Part shown: positions 17,876 through 26,339 of the stretch, in pieces
How the letters are laid out: each line of letters starts with the position of its first letter
Numbering within the stretch: the first letter of the stretch is position 1
Assembly (NCBI GenBank): GCA_964371615.1
Contig: CAYJMS010000007.1
Coordinates: 1 to 64,000, forward strand
Origin: SpSt-333 sp964371615
GTDB lineage: Bacteria; Bacteroidota; Ignavibacteria; UBA10030; UBA8401
Reading direction: 5' to 3'
Length of the DNA stretch: 64,000 nt
Position numbers and translations under genes: made by a program
Notes under the pieces: model-generated
Databases searched by the model: none
What the model saw: only the letters and a program-made list of their open reading frames with translations
What the model was told of the DNA's origin: nothing

Positions 17876-19054
17876 TTACTTTAGAATATTATCTTTTTGA
17901 TATTTCAGTTTCCCTTCATAAATCGTCGCAAAGACATTGAAGTCATCATCCATGACGACCAAATCGGCATCTTTCCCGACAGCGAGGATCCCCTTCTTAT
18001 GTTCAACACCGAGAACCTTTGCCCCATTTAATGAAGCCATTCGTACCGCATCGGTAATAGGCGCACCGACAACATGAACCATAGTACGCACAGCCTCTTC
18101 CATTGTCAGTGTACTGCCGGCGAGAGTGCCGTTCTCCAGAAATGCGCGTTTTTGTTTCACGATGATTTTTTGATCCATAAAATGATATTCACCGTCCGGC
18201 ATTCCGCTGGCCCTAATTGCGTCGGTCACGAGGATGATTCCGCCGCTGCCTTTAATCTTATGCAGTAATTGCATAACAATAGGATGAACGTGGATACCGT
18301 CGGCGATGAGTTCCACCTTTAATTCCTTTTTGAGCAATGCTGCCACCATGATACCGGCTTCACGGTGATGAAAAGGGCGCATAGCATTGAACATATGGGT
18401 GACATGGGCGGCGCCGTTATCGATCGCTTTTTCGATATCTTCGTACATTGCCAGCGTATGACCAATCGACGGAACAACTCCCTGACTTGCAGCGGTCCGG
18501 ATGACATCGATGTTCCCCGGGATTTCCGGAGAGATCGTCATAATTTTAATATGACCTCGGGATGATTCATTTAATTCATTCCAGGTGTCAACACTTGATT
18601 CCCAGAGATATTCAAGTTTGTGCGCTCCTTTGATTTTCGGATTGATAAACGGTCCCTCCATGTGTATCCCCCACACATTGGTATCTTTGTGGGATTCGAT
18701 ATAATCGGAGATCCGGACCATATCTTTTTTCAATAGGTTCATTTTTTTACTGAAAAGAGAAGCAAGTAATCCCGTTGTTCCGTGTTGGAAAAAAAAGTCT
18801 GAAATTGTGGATATCGCTTTTTCATCATCATCGGCAAAACCTGATCCATATCCGCCGTGTACGAGCAAGTCAACAAATCCGGGTGTGACAGTATACCCGC
18901 TTAAATCGTACACGGGAACGTCCGTTTGACCGGTAAAGTCGCTGACCTTGCCCAAGTTGACGATTTTCTTTTTTGACACCATGATAAACCCCGGTTCAAC
19001 AATCCTGAACGGTGTGATGATCCGGACATTATTTAATACGTATGTTGTTTGCAT
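17876..19054 (-). CDS. nagA: N-acetylglucosamine-6-phosphate deacetylase
   Basis: Amidohydrolase that removes acetate from GlcNAc-6-phosphate in amino-sugar and cell-wall recycling. 392 residues with VTPGFVDLLVHGGYG (first metal region, residues about 55-70), MEGPFINPKIKGAH with the metal-binding Glu, SIGHTLAMYEDIEKAI, AAHVTHMFNAMRPFHHREAG, ELIADGIHVHP and the catalytic-Asp region VTDAIRASG. No nagB is adjacent. It is the last gene of the minus-strand string and is followed by a strong terminator. Confidence 0.94.
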   Translation of the reverse strand: MQTTYVLNNVRIITPFRIVEPGFIMVSKKKIVNLGKVSDFTGQTDVPVYDLSGYTVTPGFVDLLVHGGYGSGFADDDEKAISTISDFFFQHGTTGLLASLFSKKMNLLKKDMVRISDYIESHKDTNVWGIHMEGPFINPKIKGAHKLEYLWESSVDTWNELNESSRGHIKIMTISPEIPGNIDVIRTAASQGVVPSIGHTLAMYEDIEKAIDNGAAHVTHMFNAMRPFHHREAGIMVAALLKKELKVELIADGIHVHPIVMQLLHKIKGSGGIILVTDAIRASGMPDGEYHFMDQKIIVKQKRAFLENGTLAGSTLTMEEAVRTMVHVVGAPITDAVRMASLNGAKVLGVEHKKGILAVGKDADLVVMDDDFNVFATIYEGKLKYQKDNILK

Positions 19055-19062
19055 ATTTTTAA

Positions 19063-19725
19063 TTAAAGTGATTTTTGTAATAAGTGATAATTATCAACGA
19101 TGGAACCTTTACCAAAAACTGCATTGCCGGCAACAAGATATTCTGCACCTGCTTCAGTCACTTGTGCGATTGTGTTGACATCAATACCGCCGTCCACTTC
19201 AATGACGGTCGAAAGATGATGATGGTGAATCATGGCCCGAAGTTTTTTTATCTTTTCGACCGATTGCGGAATGAACTTTTGTCCGCCGAATCCGGGATTA
19301 ACACTCATCACCAATACGAGGTCAACGAAGGGGAGGATTTCTTCCAACGCTGACAATGGCGTGGAGGGATTGAGGCTGACGCCGGCTTTCATACCGAGTT
19401 CTTTTATTCGCGCAATAGTCCGATGTAAATGCGAGCATGCCTCTATATGGACAGTCAGTATATCGGATCCGGCGGACTTCATCGTTTCGACGAAATCGTC
19501 CGGATTCGACACCATAAGATGTGTATCGAGTGTCAAAGCGGAGAAGGAATCGATCGTTTTGACAATTGATGGGCCGAATGAGATATTCGGCACGAAATGA
19601 CCATCCATAATATCCAGATGAAGCATCGGTGCACCCGCTTGGGTGACCAGATCGATATCGTGTTGCAGGCGAGCAAAATTAGCCGACAAAACAGATGGAA
19701 TGACGATTACAGAAGAGGACTTCAT
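19063..19725 (-). CDS. rpe: Ribulose-phosphate 3-epimerase
   Basis: TIM-barrel enzyme interconverting ribulose-5-phosphate and xylulose-5-phosphate. 220 residues with PSVLSANFA, LHLDIMDGHFVPNISFGP (metal His/Asp), DTHLMVSNPD, VLVMSVNPGFGGQKF, VIEVDGGID and AGNAVFG. Its ATG overlaps the stop of the PASTA gene by one base, so translation is coupled. It lies 8 bases upstream of nagA. Confidence 0.96.
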   Translation of the reverse strand: MKSSSVIVIPSVLSANFARLQHDIDLVTQAGAPMLHLDIMDGHFVPNISFGPSIVKTIDSFSALTLDTHLMVSNPDDFVETMKSAGSDILTVHIEACSHLHRTIARIKELGMKAGVSLNPSTPLSALEEILPFVDLVLVMSVNPGFGGQKFIPQSVEKIKKLRAMIHHHHLSTVIEVDGGIDVNTIAQVTEAGAEYLVAGNAVFGKGSIVDNYHLLQKSL

Positions 19726-20510
19726 TATTGCTCCCTGTTGGTGGTCCCTTGTTGTGGCGCTTGTACGATAAAGAGATCGACTTCCTTCTTCACTGTCACA
19801 ACCTCATTTTCCCTCGGCAGTTGATCGATAACCGTATTCGGCAGCAAGTCGGTATTAAACTGGTATGTGATATTACCCAGTTTCAGACCCTTCTCACGAA
19901 GAATTCGCTGCGCTTCTGTCAGTGTCCGTCCTATTAACGATGGGATAAAAATGCTGTCAATAGATTCACCGGCACTCACCATCACGCCGATATACGTTCC
20001 TTTTCGAACCTTTGATCCCGGAATCACATCTTGAGTAATAATTGTGCCTTCGGGAAATTCCGACGATATTTTGTATTGAATGCCCCCCTGACGCAAACCG
20101 GAACGATCGAGAGCGAATTTAGAATCACGAAGAGTTCTCCCCTTTAACGACGGCACGACAACTAATTGTTCGCCGCCGGATATCGTCAGATAAATTCTTC
20201 GTTCGGATTTTACGATTTGATCAGGCAGCGGATTCTGCATGACAACATATCCTTCGGGATACTTATTGTCCGGACGGACTTCACCGCGTCGTGGTTGGAG
20301 ATTCATTGCCTGCAATTTTTGAATCGCTTCTTCCTCCTTTATTCCAATGACATTCGGAACCGTCATTGTCCCGCCCTGATGAACATACCAAGGCATGATA
20401 AATGTATCCGTTACAAAAAGGAGAATGAACAGTGCTCCCGTTACCCAATATCCTATTACAAAAAGACGGGATCGAAGAATGCGTTGCAGTGCGGTTAGTT
20501 GTGTTTTCAT
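19725..20510 (-). CDS. Membrane-anchored PASTA-repeat protein
   Basis: 261 residues: a short cytoplasmic start, one membrane helix (about residues 18-38) and three PASTA repeats (about 46-112, 115-182 and 186-253). Each repeat shows the pattern VP.(L/V)(I/K)G......A...L...GL. PASTA domains bind peptidoglycan or muropeptides. There is no kinase or transpeptidase domain, so this is a stand-alone type seen in FCB genomes. It lies between ribE (4-base overlap) and rpe (1-base overlap), followed by nagA, which hints loosely at cell-wall turnover. Confidence 0.88.
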   Translation of the reverse strand: MKTQLTALQRILRSRLFVIGYWVTGALFILLFVTDTFIMPWYVHQGGTMTVPNVIGIKEEEAIQKLQAMNLQPRRGEVRPDNKYPEGYVVMQNPLPDQIVKSERRIYLTISGGEQLVVVPSLKGRTLRDSKFALDRSGLRQGGIQYKISSEFPEGTIITQDVIPGSKVRKGTYIGVMVSAGESIDSIFIPSLIGRTLTEAQRILREKGLKLGNITYQFNTDLLPNTVIDQLPRENEVVTVKKEVDLFIVQAPQQGTTNREQ

Positions 20511-21106
20511 GTATTACCGTATTTCATGATACTCTCAATATATTTCCCGATGATATCAAATTCCAAATTTACTTTGGTCCCAACACCATACGCATGAAAT
20601 ATTGTGTGCGTATAGGTATAGGGTATAATGGCAATCGTACATTCGTTTCTTTTCGTTAACCGCGCCACCGTCAAACTCGTGCCGTCAACAGAAATAGATC
20701 CGACAGAGATGAGGTATTTCCGAAACCGAGACGGGAACCGAAAAGTATACATCCAACTCGAACCCAATACGTCGACACGAGTCACAGTACCAGTCGTATC
20801 GACATGTCCCTGAACGAGATGTCCGCCCAATCGATCATGTAATTTCACCGACCGTTCGAGGTTTACTTCGTTTGTCACTGTAACGTCCTTGAAACTCGAT
20901 TTGAGTATTGTTTCTTTTACCACCTGGACGACAAAATATGTCGGTGCTTTTTTTACAACGGTGAGACACACGCCGTTGACAGCGATGCTATTATCAATCC
21001 CGATTCCTTTGAGTACCTTTTTGGCAGAGATGGATATTTCCAGTCCATCTTTCATTTTTTTTATGGACCGTATTGTCCCGACTTCTTCAACTATTCCGGT
21101 AAACAT
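20507..21106 (-). CDS. ribE: Riboflavin synthase alpha chain
   Basis: Dismutates 6,7-dimethyl-8-ribityllumazine to riboflavin. 199 residues forming two homologous lumazine-binding barrels. The N-terminus MFTGIVEEVGTI is diagnostic. SIAVNGVCLTVV (first barrel) and SISVDGTSLTVA (second) mark the repeat, and GGHLVQGHVDTTG contains the catalytic region. It is three bases downstream of the serine-hydrolase gene and overlaps the PASTA start by 4 bases. With ribD 0.9 kb upstream it forms a split riboflavin operon; no FMN riboswitch is visible. Confidence 0.95.
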   Translation of the reverse strand: MFTGIVEEVGTIRSIKKMKDGLEISISAKKVLKGIGIDNSIAVNGVCLTVVKKAPTYFVVQVVKETILKSSFKDVTVTNEVNLERSVKLHDRLGGHLVQGHVDTTGTVTRVDVLGSSWMYTFRFPSRFRKYLISVGSISVDGTSLTVARLTKRNECTIAIIPYTYTHTIFHAYGVGTKVNLEFDIIGKYIESIMKYGNT

Positions 21107-21109
21107 ACA

Positions 21110-21997
21110 CTACTCCGTACAATAATCATATATCACTCGAGAGATCCGCGCAATGCAATCAATCCCTTCTGCATTCGACTTCAGATTTTTTGAAAGAATT
21201 ACCAGCACATAGGCATGTCCATCAGGCAGATAGACAATGCCGGAGTCATGCTGCACGTTTGTGATCGATCCGGTTTTGTGCGCAACAATGACGTTTTCCG
21301 GTAATAACGCCGGTATCATAATTTTAAATTTTTGTCGCCGCAGGACATCCACCATTTCTTTGCTTGCCGCCGCAGAAATGCACCGACCCGTTGCTATTTT
21401 TTCATAAAGCAGTGCCAGGTCGAATGCCGTTGTCACATTGTTCTTACCCGCTTGATATGCTTTACCGTCTTCCACTCCTCTCAGCACCTGAATGTCGTGC
21501 ATACCGAATGAATTCATCGTTTTCATGACATTTTGCGGATCCACCTTCTCGATCAATATGTTCGTCGCGAGGTTGCTGCTGACAGTGATCATTTTCTCCA
21601 TTAAACTTCGCACTGTTTCCTTTTTCCCGATTCTGTCATATAAATGATCGTCACTATCTTCCGATATATCCATTGTATAGGGACTGCCATCGATAATGCT
21701 TTTAAAGGTATTGACAACATCGACCGAGTCCTCTAACGAAAATTGCTTTTGTTCAACCTGATTGTAAATTTCTACCATGACCGGCGTTTTCATCGTACTT
21801 GCAGCGTGGAATATTTCCCGCTCATTAATGGAAAGGTTTTCACCGGAGCGAAGGTCCTTCATTACAACGGCATACGTCCCTTGTGTCGATGCTATAATTT
21901 CTTCAATCTTTTTCTTTGTATCGTAAAGATTTTTCATTTCTTTATTCATAGATACGGATAGCAGAGAGACACAGAACAGAAGCACTAAGATTTTCAT
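21110..21997 (-). CDS. Class A beta-lactamase-like serine hydrolase
   Basis: 295 residues with a signal peptide (about 1-17). Active-site motifs of the penicillin-recognising fold are present: Ser67-Thr-Met-Lys70, Ser140-Ser-Asn142 in place of SDN, and Lys241-Thr-Gly243. In the omega-loop region Glu176 fits the general base of class A enzymes, but the position four residues later (Asn170 in class A numbering) is Ala180. It may thus be a weak beta-lactamase or a peptidase/esterase of the same fold. It overlaps ribD by 4 bases and lies 3 bases from ribE, an unusual place for a resistance gene. Confidence 0.8.
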   Translation of the reverse strand: MKILVLLFCVSLLSVSMNKEMKNLYDTKKKIEEIIASTQGTYAVVMKDLRSGENLSINEREIFHAASTMKTPVMVEIYNQVEQKQFSLEDSVDVVNTFKSIIDGSPYTMDISEDSDDHLYDRIGKKETVRSLMEKMITVSSNLATNILIEKVDPQNVMKTMNSFGMHDIQVLRGVEDGKAYQAGKNNVTTAFDLALLYEKIATGRCISAAASKEMVDVLRRQKFKIMIPALLPENVIVAHKTGSITNVQHDSGIVYLPDGHAYVLVILSKNLKSNAEGIDCIARISRVIYDYCTE

Positions 21998-23088
21998 GAC
22001 GACCTCTCGGTGATATATATTTCATCTACAGTATCATTCCCAAACCGCATTGTATGTTTGATTTGTGCAACAATCGGACGGCGCACCAAGCCAAAAAGAC
22101 TCAATCCGCCATGGAATTTTTTTACTGCGGTAAACAAATACATTTTATCGACAATCCCCGCATTGAGGAATTCGGCATACAGTTGTTGTCCTCCTTCAAT
22201 CAATAGCGAAGAAATTTTGTGCTTCGCCAGATCTTTCACTATTACACGCAGATCGATCTTTCCTCGTATCGATGATAACGGAACCACCACCACGCCTTTG
22301 GTTTCGAGACGAAGGACAGCAGATAGTTTTTTTTTTGCTGTATTTATCGCCGTGTATACTATGGTTGGCGCCCCATCATTAAATATCTTTTTATTTGATG
22401 CGACAGACAAATTCCCATCGACCACGATTCTGATAGGATTTCTTCCGCGAACGGTTCGCACGGTGAGCCGGGGGTCGTCGGCTGTGACGGTTCCGGCGCC
22501 GACAAGGACAGCATCATATTCATTCCGCAATGAGTGCACAAATTTTCGCGATGCGGCATTCGTGATCCACTTCGATGTCCTATCAGGCCGGGCTATATAT
22601 CCGTCACTGGTTTGCGCAGCTTTCAGCGCAATAAATGGCATACCGGTTGTGATGAATTTCCTATATTTCTCATTGCACCGATCACTTTGTCGACGCAGGA
22701 TGCCGATGTCGCATTGCACACCATTCCGACGCAATTTAGCAACGCTTTTCCCCTTTACCAATGGATTGGGATCGTATCCTGATATTACGACTCTAGAAAA
22801 TCCATGCTGCAGAATTTCATCTACGCACGGAGGAGTATTACCGTAATGGAAGCAAGGTTCCAGATTGATGTAGATCGTAGATCCTTTGAGTGCAGTTTTG
22901 TCTTTCACGGCATTAATCGCATTGATTTCAGCATGCGGTCCGCCGTATTTTTTATGATATCCCTCGCCCAGCACTTTCCCGTTTTTTACGATTACCGCAC
23001 CCACCAACGGATTCGGACTTGTCAATCCTTTTCCGTTTGCCGCCAGTTGCAGGCAACGCTCCATCCAGAATTCATCACTCATACTCAA
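21994..23088 (-). CDS. ribD: Bifunctional riboflavin deaminase/reductase RibD
   Basis: Catalyses the deamination and side-chain reduction steps after GTP cyclohydrolase II. The N-terminal deaminase domain (residues about 1-145) has the zinc site GGPHAEINA and LEPCFHYGNTPPCVD. The C-terminal reductase domain (about 150-360) has GMPFIALKAAQTSDG, DAVLVGAGTVTADDPRLTVR and SSLLIEGGQQL. 364 residues is the family length. The gap upstream to the oxidoreductase gene is 58 bases, the largest within this gene string, and could hold an internal promoter. Confidence 0.95.
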   Translation of the reverse strand: MSMSDEFWMERCLQLAANGKGLTSPNPLVGAVIVKNGKVLGEGYHKKYGGPHAEINAINAVKDKTALKGSTIYINLEPCFHYGNTPPCVDEILQHGFSRVVISGYDPNPLVKGKSVAKLRRNGVQCDIGILRRQSDRCNEKYRKFITTGMPFIALKAAQTSDGYIARPDRTSKWITNAASRKFVHSLRNEYDAVLVGAGTVTADDPRLTVRTVRGRNPIRIVVDGNLSVASNKKIFNDGAPTIVYTAINTAKKKLSAVLRLETKGVVVVPLSSIRGKIDLRVIVKDLAKHKISSLLIEGGQQLYAEFLNAGIVDKMYLFTAVKKFHGGLSLFGLVRRPIVAQIKHTMRFGNDTVDEIYITERSS

Positions 23089-23114
23089 TTATCCCGATGG
23101 AATCTATTGCGTTT

Positions 23115-23133
23115 TTGGTATAATTCGTACCAA
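23115..23133. promoter_or_regulatory. Inverted repeat upstream of ribD
   Basis: TTGGTA (23115-23120) and TACCAA (23128-23133) form a 6-bp inverted repeat with a 7-base AT-rich spacer, in the 58-base gap before ribD. On the minus strand it is followed by AAAAAC rather than a T-run, so it is a poor terminator. An operator or leader hairpin is possible. Confidence 0.25.
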
Positions 23134-23146
23134 TGCCAAGCTTCCA

Positions 23147-24163
23147 TCATTTAAAAAGAATTTCTTTTCGTTTCTTTGTCGAACGGTAAATCGCATCCAC
23201 TATCTTCATCCTCTGAACAGCTTCCTGTGCAGTAGAAATCACCGGATGGATTCCCCGAACAGCACCGACAAAATGTTTCAATTCATTTTCATACGATTTT
23301 TTCAATGCATTTTGCGATGTGTCGGTTTTCACCGGTGTAACATTTACGACATTTCCGTGCATTTCTTTATGGATCTTCAGCGGATTGATCTTGCCGCTTC
23401 CCTGTTCACCGTAGATATTACAGTAGTACAGTTCACTCTCAATATGAAAATTCCAGCTGACTTCGATCGTAATTGTAGCGCCGTTTTTCATCGTGAGGTA
23501 TACCACGGAAGAGTCTTCGACTTTTGTCTTATGTGCATAATTCGTCGCATTAACGCGCTCCACTTCGGGATATCCGGTCATCCACAGTGCAAGATCCAGC
23601 ATCACAATTCCAAGATCGAGAAAAGCACCCCCGCCCGATAATTTTTCCTGCAACAGCCAACTGCTTTCAGACGACGGTTTCTTCAACCAACCTGCTTTTA
23701 CATAAAACACTTTTCCGATGTCGTTGTTTTCGATAAAACTTCGAAGCATCATCGAATCCGTCCGGAACCGGTGATTCATTCCGACCATCAGTTTTCTTTT
23801 ATTTTTACGCACCGCTTCTGCGATACGGATTGCTTCATCGTACTTTCGTGCGATCGGTTTCTCCACAAACACATCGCGTTTCATTTCAACGCTTGCGATT
23901 GCGATTTCGGTATGGGCATCGGTGGAAGTACAAATATCCACCGCGTCAAGTTCTTCGTTTTTCAGCATTTCTCCGTAATCAGAATAAAACCGCGGGATAC
24001 CATAACGTTCCGCAATCGCTTTTGCACGGTTCTTGTCCCGATCGCAGACACACGGTATTTCGACATCGGTAAATCTGGTCAACACAGGAAGGTGAAACAC
24101 CTGTGCAATCCATCCTAAACCCACGATACCGATTTTCGGTTTGTCGATGTTTGATTCTGCCAT
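23147..24163 (-). CDS. Gfo/Idh/MocA-family oxidoreductase
   Basis: 338 residues with an N-terminal Rossmann NAD(P) site (IGIVGLGWIAQVFHLP, residues about 12-27), the DAVDICTSTDAH stretch near 75, the family motif EKPIAR near 100, and a C-terminal alpha/beta dimerisation domain with GGAFLDLGIVMLDLALW carrying the catalytic Asp region. The substrate is probably a sugar or inositol derivative but is not identifiable. It starts 2 bases after the dxs stop, implying coupled expression with isoprenoid synthesis, without a known functional link. Confidence 0.88.
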   Translation of the reverse strand: MAESNIDKPKIGIVGLGWIAQVFHLPVLTRFTDVEIPCVCDRDKNRAKAIAERYGIPRFYSDYGEMLKNEELDAVDICTSTDAHTEIAIASVEMKRDVFVEKPIARKYDEAIRIAEAVRKNKRKLMVGMNHRFRTDSMMLRSFIENNDIGKVFYVKAGWLKKPSSESSWLLQEKLSGGGAFLDLGIVMLDLALWMTGYPEVERVNATNYAHKTKVEDSSVVYLTMKNGATITIEVSWNFHIESELYYCNIYGEQGSGKINPLKIHKEMHGNVVNVTPVKTDTSQNALKKSYENELKHFVGAVRGIHPVISTAQEAVQRMKIVDAIYRSTKKRKEILFK

Positions 24164-24165
24164 AA

Positions 24166-26106
24166 TTACAATGCTTTACGTTCAGGGAAATAGTTTGTTT
24201 GATCAGCACGATGATAGAACGCTTTCACGACAGCTGCAATACCCTCCGCGTCGAGCGATGTTGCTCGCAACAGTTCTGACGGCGAACCATGGGTGACAAA
24301 ATTGTCCGACAGGCCGTGGATAAGCAACCGGCCGTTCCAGGTATTGAATTCATGCAATTTTTCCGATACTGCCGATCCAAAACCGCCCATTACACTATTT
24401 TCTTCCACCGTTACAATCATCGAAAATTTGTGAGCAATCTGCTCCAGCAATTCCGTATCCAACGGCTTAATAAACTTCATATTAACCACTTCGGCAAGGA
24501 TGCCATCTTTTTCCAGCCGTTCCGCCGCTCGCATGGATTGATTTACCATCGTTCCCACTGCAAGAATGGCGATATCGTTTCCCGACCGCAATACCTCTGC
24601 TTTGCCAATGGGAATAGCGGAGAATTCCGGTTTCAATGGTATGCCGTAACAATTTCCTCGCGGATATCGGATCGCTATAGGGCCGCCCTTGTGTTGTACG
24701 GCAGTGAAGAGCATATCTCTCAATTCATTCTCATCTTTGGGAGCCATAATGACCATCTTGGGTATACACCGCAGAAACGAGAGATCAAGAACACCATGAT
24801 GCGTCGGTCCATCGGCTCCGACAAGACCAGCCCGGTCCATCACAAAGACAACATGCAAATCCTGTAAAGCGACATCGTGAACGATTTGGTCAAATGCGCG
24901 CTGAATAAATGTAGAATAAATTGCAACGACAGGGATGTATCCTTCCGTCGCAAGACCCGCTGCAAAGGTAACGGCATGCTGTTCGGCAATGCCAACATCA
25001 AAAAATTTTTCCGGTATTGCCTTTTGAAGCACATCAAGACCGGTTCCGTCTGGCATCGCCGCCGTAATGCCGACAACAGCAGGATTCGATGTGCAGATCT
25101 CCACCAATGCATTTCCGAAAATCTTCGTATACGAAGGTGGTGCATCTGTTTTTGGAGAAATACCGGTCAACTTGTCGAACGGTGTTACACCGTGGAGTCT
25201 GGAGGCATCCTTTTCCGCCGGTTCGTATCCTTTTCCCTTTTCGGTAATAACATGCAACAGTATCGGACCTTTGAGATCTTTTACATGCTGTAACACTTCG
25301 ACAAGCTTTACGACATTATGTCCGTTGAACGGACCAAAGTACCGAAAGCCGAGCGCTTCAAACATCATGCCCGGTGTGACGAGTGCTTTAACTCCTTTTT
25401 CAAGTTTACTTGCAACGACCCTCAATCGATCGCCAAAGACATCAAGTTTGCCGGTGAGGTCCCAGACATTGGCTTTAAATTTGTTGTATGAAGGATGCGT
25501 TAATGCTTCGGAAAAATAATCGTGTAACGACCATAGTGTCGGATTGTTCGACGACAACGAGACCATTTTATTGTCATTCAAGATGACGATCATATCCTTC
25601 TTTAAAAGCCCGGCATTATTCAATGCCTCGTATGCCATACCTCCGGTCAAGGAACCGTCTCCGACGACGGCGATGACTTTAAAATTTTTCTTAGAAAAAT
25701 CTCGGGCAACGGCCATTCCCAATGCTGCCGAGATCGCCGTATTGGCGTGACCCGCACCAAAGGTATCATACTCACTTTCGTCGCGGCGCAGAAAGCCGCT
25801 GAGTCCTCCTAATTGACGAATCGAATGGAGCAGGTCTTTCCTTCCTGTCAATATTTTATGCGGATACGCCTGATGGCCCGTATCCCAGACAAGTTTATCG
25901 ACAGGTGTATTGAATACATAATGAAGGGCAACAGTTAATTCCACGGCACCTAATCCCGCTCCCAGATGTCCGCCGGACCGTGAGACTGAATCGACCAGAT
26001 GATCCCGCACTTCTTTGCATACTGTCCGCAAATTTTGGACATCGAGATTTCGCAAATCCTGCGGATAGTGTATGTCTTTGAGGTATGTTGATTCTAATTG
26101 GTTCAT
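24166..26106 (-). CDS. dxs: 1-deoxy-D-xylulose-5-phosphate synthase
   Basis: Thiamine-diphosphate enzyme joining pyruvate and glyceraldehyde-3-phosphate, the first step of the MEP isoprenoid path. 646 residues. Visible are GGHLGAGLGAVELTVALH, WDTGHQAYPHKILTGR, the ThDP motif VGDGSLTGGMAYEALNN (about 148-175), FGPFNGHN, FDVGIAEQHAVTFAAGLA with the catalytic Glu, and DRAGLVGADGPTHHG. The start overlaps the xseB stop by 4 bases. Confidence 0.97.
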   Translation of the reverse strand: MNQLESTYLKDIHYPQDLRNLDVQNLRTVCKEVRDHLVDSVSRSGGHLGAGLGAVELTVALHYVFNTPVDKLVWDTGHQAYPHKILTGRKDLLHSIRQLGGLSGFLRRDESEYDTFGAGHANTAISAALGMAVARDFSKKNFKVIAVVGDGSLTGGMAYEALNNAGLLKKDMIVILNDNKMVSLSSNNPTLWSLHDYFSEALTHPSYNKFKANVWDLTGKLDVFGDRLRVVASKLEKGVKALVTPGMMFEALGFRYFGPFNGHNVVKLVEVLQHVKDLKGPILLHVITEKGKGYEPAEKDASRLHGVTPFDKLTGISPKTDAPPSYTKIFGNALVEICTSNPAVVGITAAMPDGTGLDVLQKAIPEKFFDVGIAEQHAVTFAAGLATEGYIPVVAIYSTFIQRAFDQIVHDVALQDLHVVFVMDRAGLVGADGPTHHGVLDLSFLRCIPKMVIMAPKDENELRDMLFTAVQHKGGPIAIRYPRGNCYGIPLKPEFSAIPIGKAEVLRSGNDIAILAVGTMVNQSMRAAERLEKDGILAEVVNMKFIKPLDTELLEQIAHKFSMIVTVEENSVMGGFGSAVSEKLHEFNTWNGRLLIHGLSDNFVTHGSPSELLRATSLDAEGIAAVVKAFYHRADQTNYFPERKAL

Positions 26107-26339
26107 TCTTGTTCAAAATCCGAAATGGTGTATTTCCCGTTAATATCTTTCGATAATTGTTTGATTTTTATCTCCGCCTTATTCAGAAACTCTAAACACT
26201 CTTTCGATAGTTTAATACCCTCTTCAAACAACTCAATAGAGTGCTCCAACGGTACATTTCCCTGTTCGAGATCGGAAACAATTTTTTCCAATCGCTGCAG
26301 AGTATGTTCAAACGATCCTTTAGTTTCTTTTTTTGCCAT
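26103..26339 (-). CDS. xseB: Exodeoxyribonuclease VII small subunit
   Basis: Small helical partner of XseA. I start at the ATG at 26339 (78 residues), the usual length; an upstream ATG at 26387 would lie 68 bases inside xseA. The characteristic core SFEHTLQRLEKIVSDLEQGNVPLE, then a helix with LFEEGIKLSKEC, is present. It overlaps the xseA end by 20 bases and dxs by 4. Confidence 0.93.
   Translation of the reverse strand: MAKKETKGSFEHTLQRLEKIVSDLEQGNVPLEHSIELFEEGIKLSKECLEFLNKAEIKIKQLSKDINGKYTISDFEQE

Noticed and set aside
22010..22846. 278-residue plus-strand open frame opposite ribD
   Set aside because: It lies wholly antisense to a clear RibD and is Arg/Thr/Ser-rich with no recognisable domain; a codon-shadow.
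23089..23146. FMN riboswitch before ribD
   Set aside because: The gap is only 58 bases and lacks the conserved RFN-element blocks.
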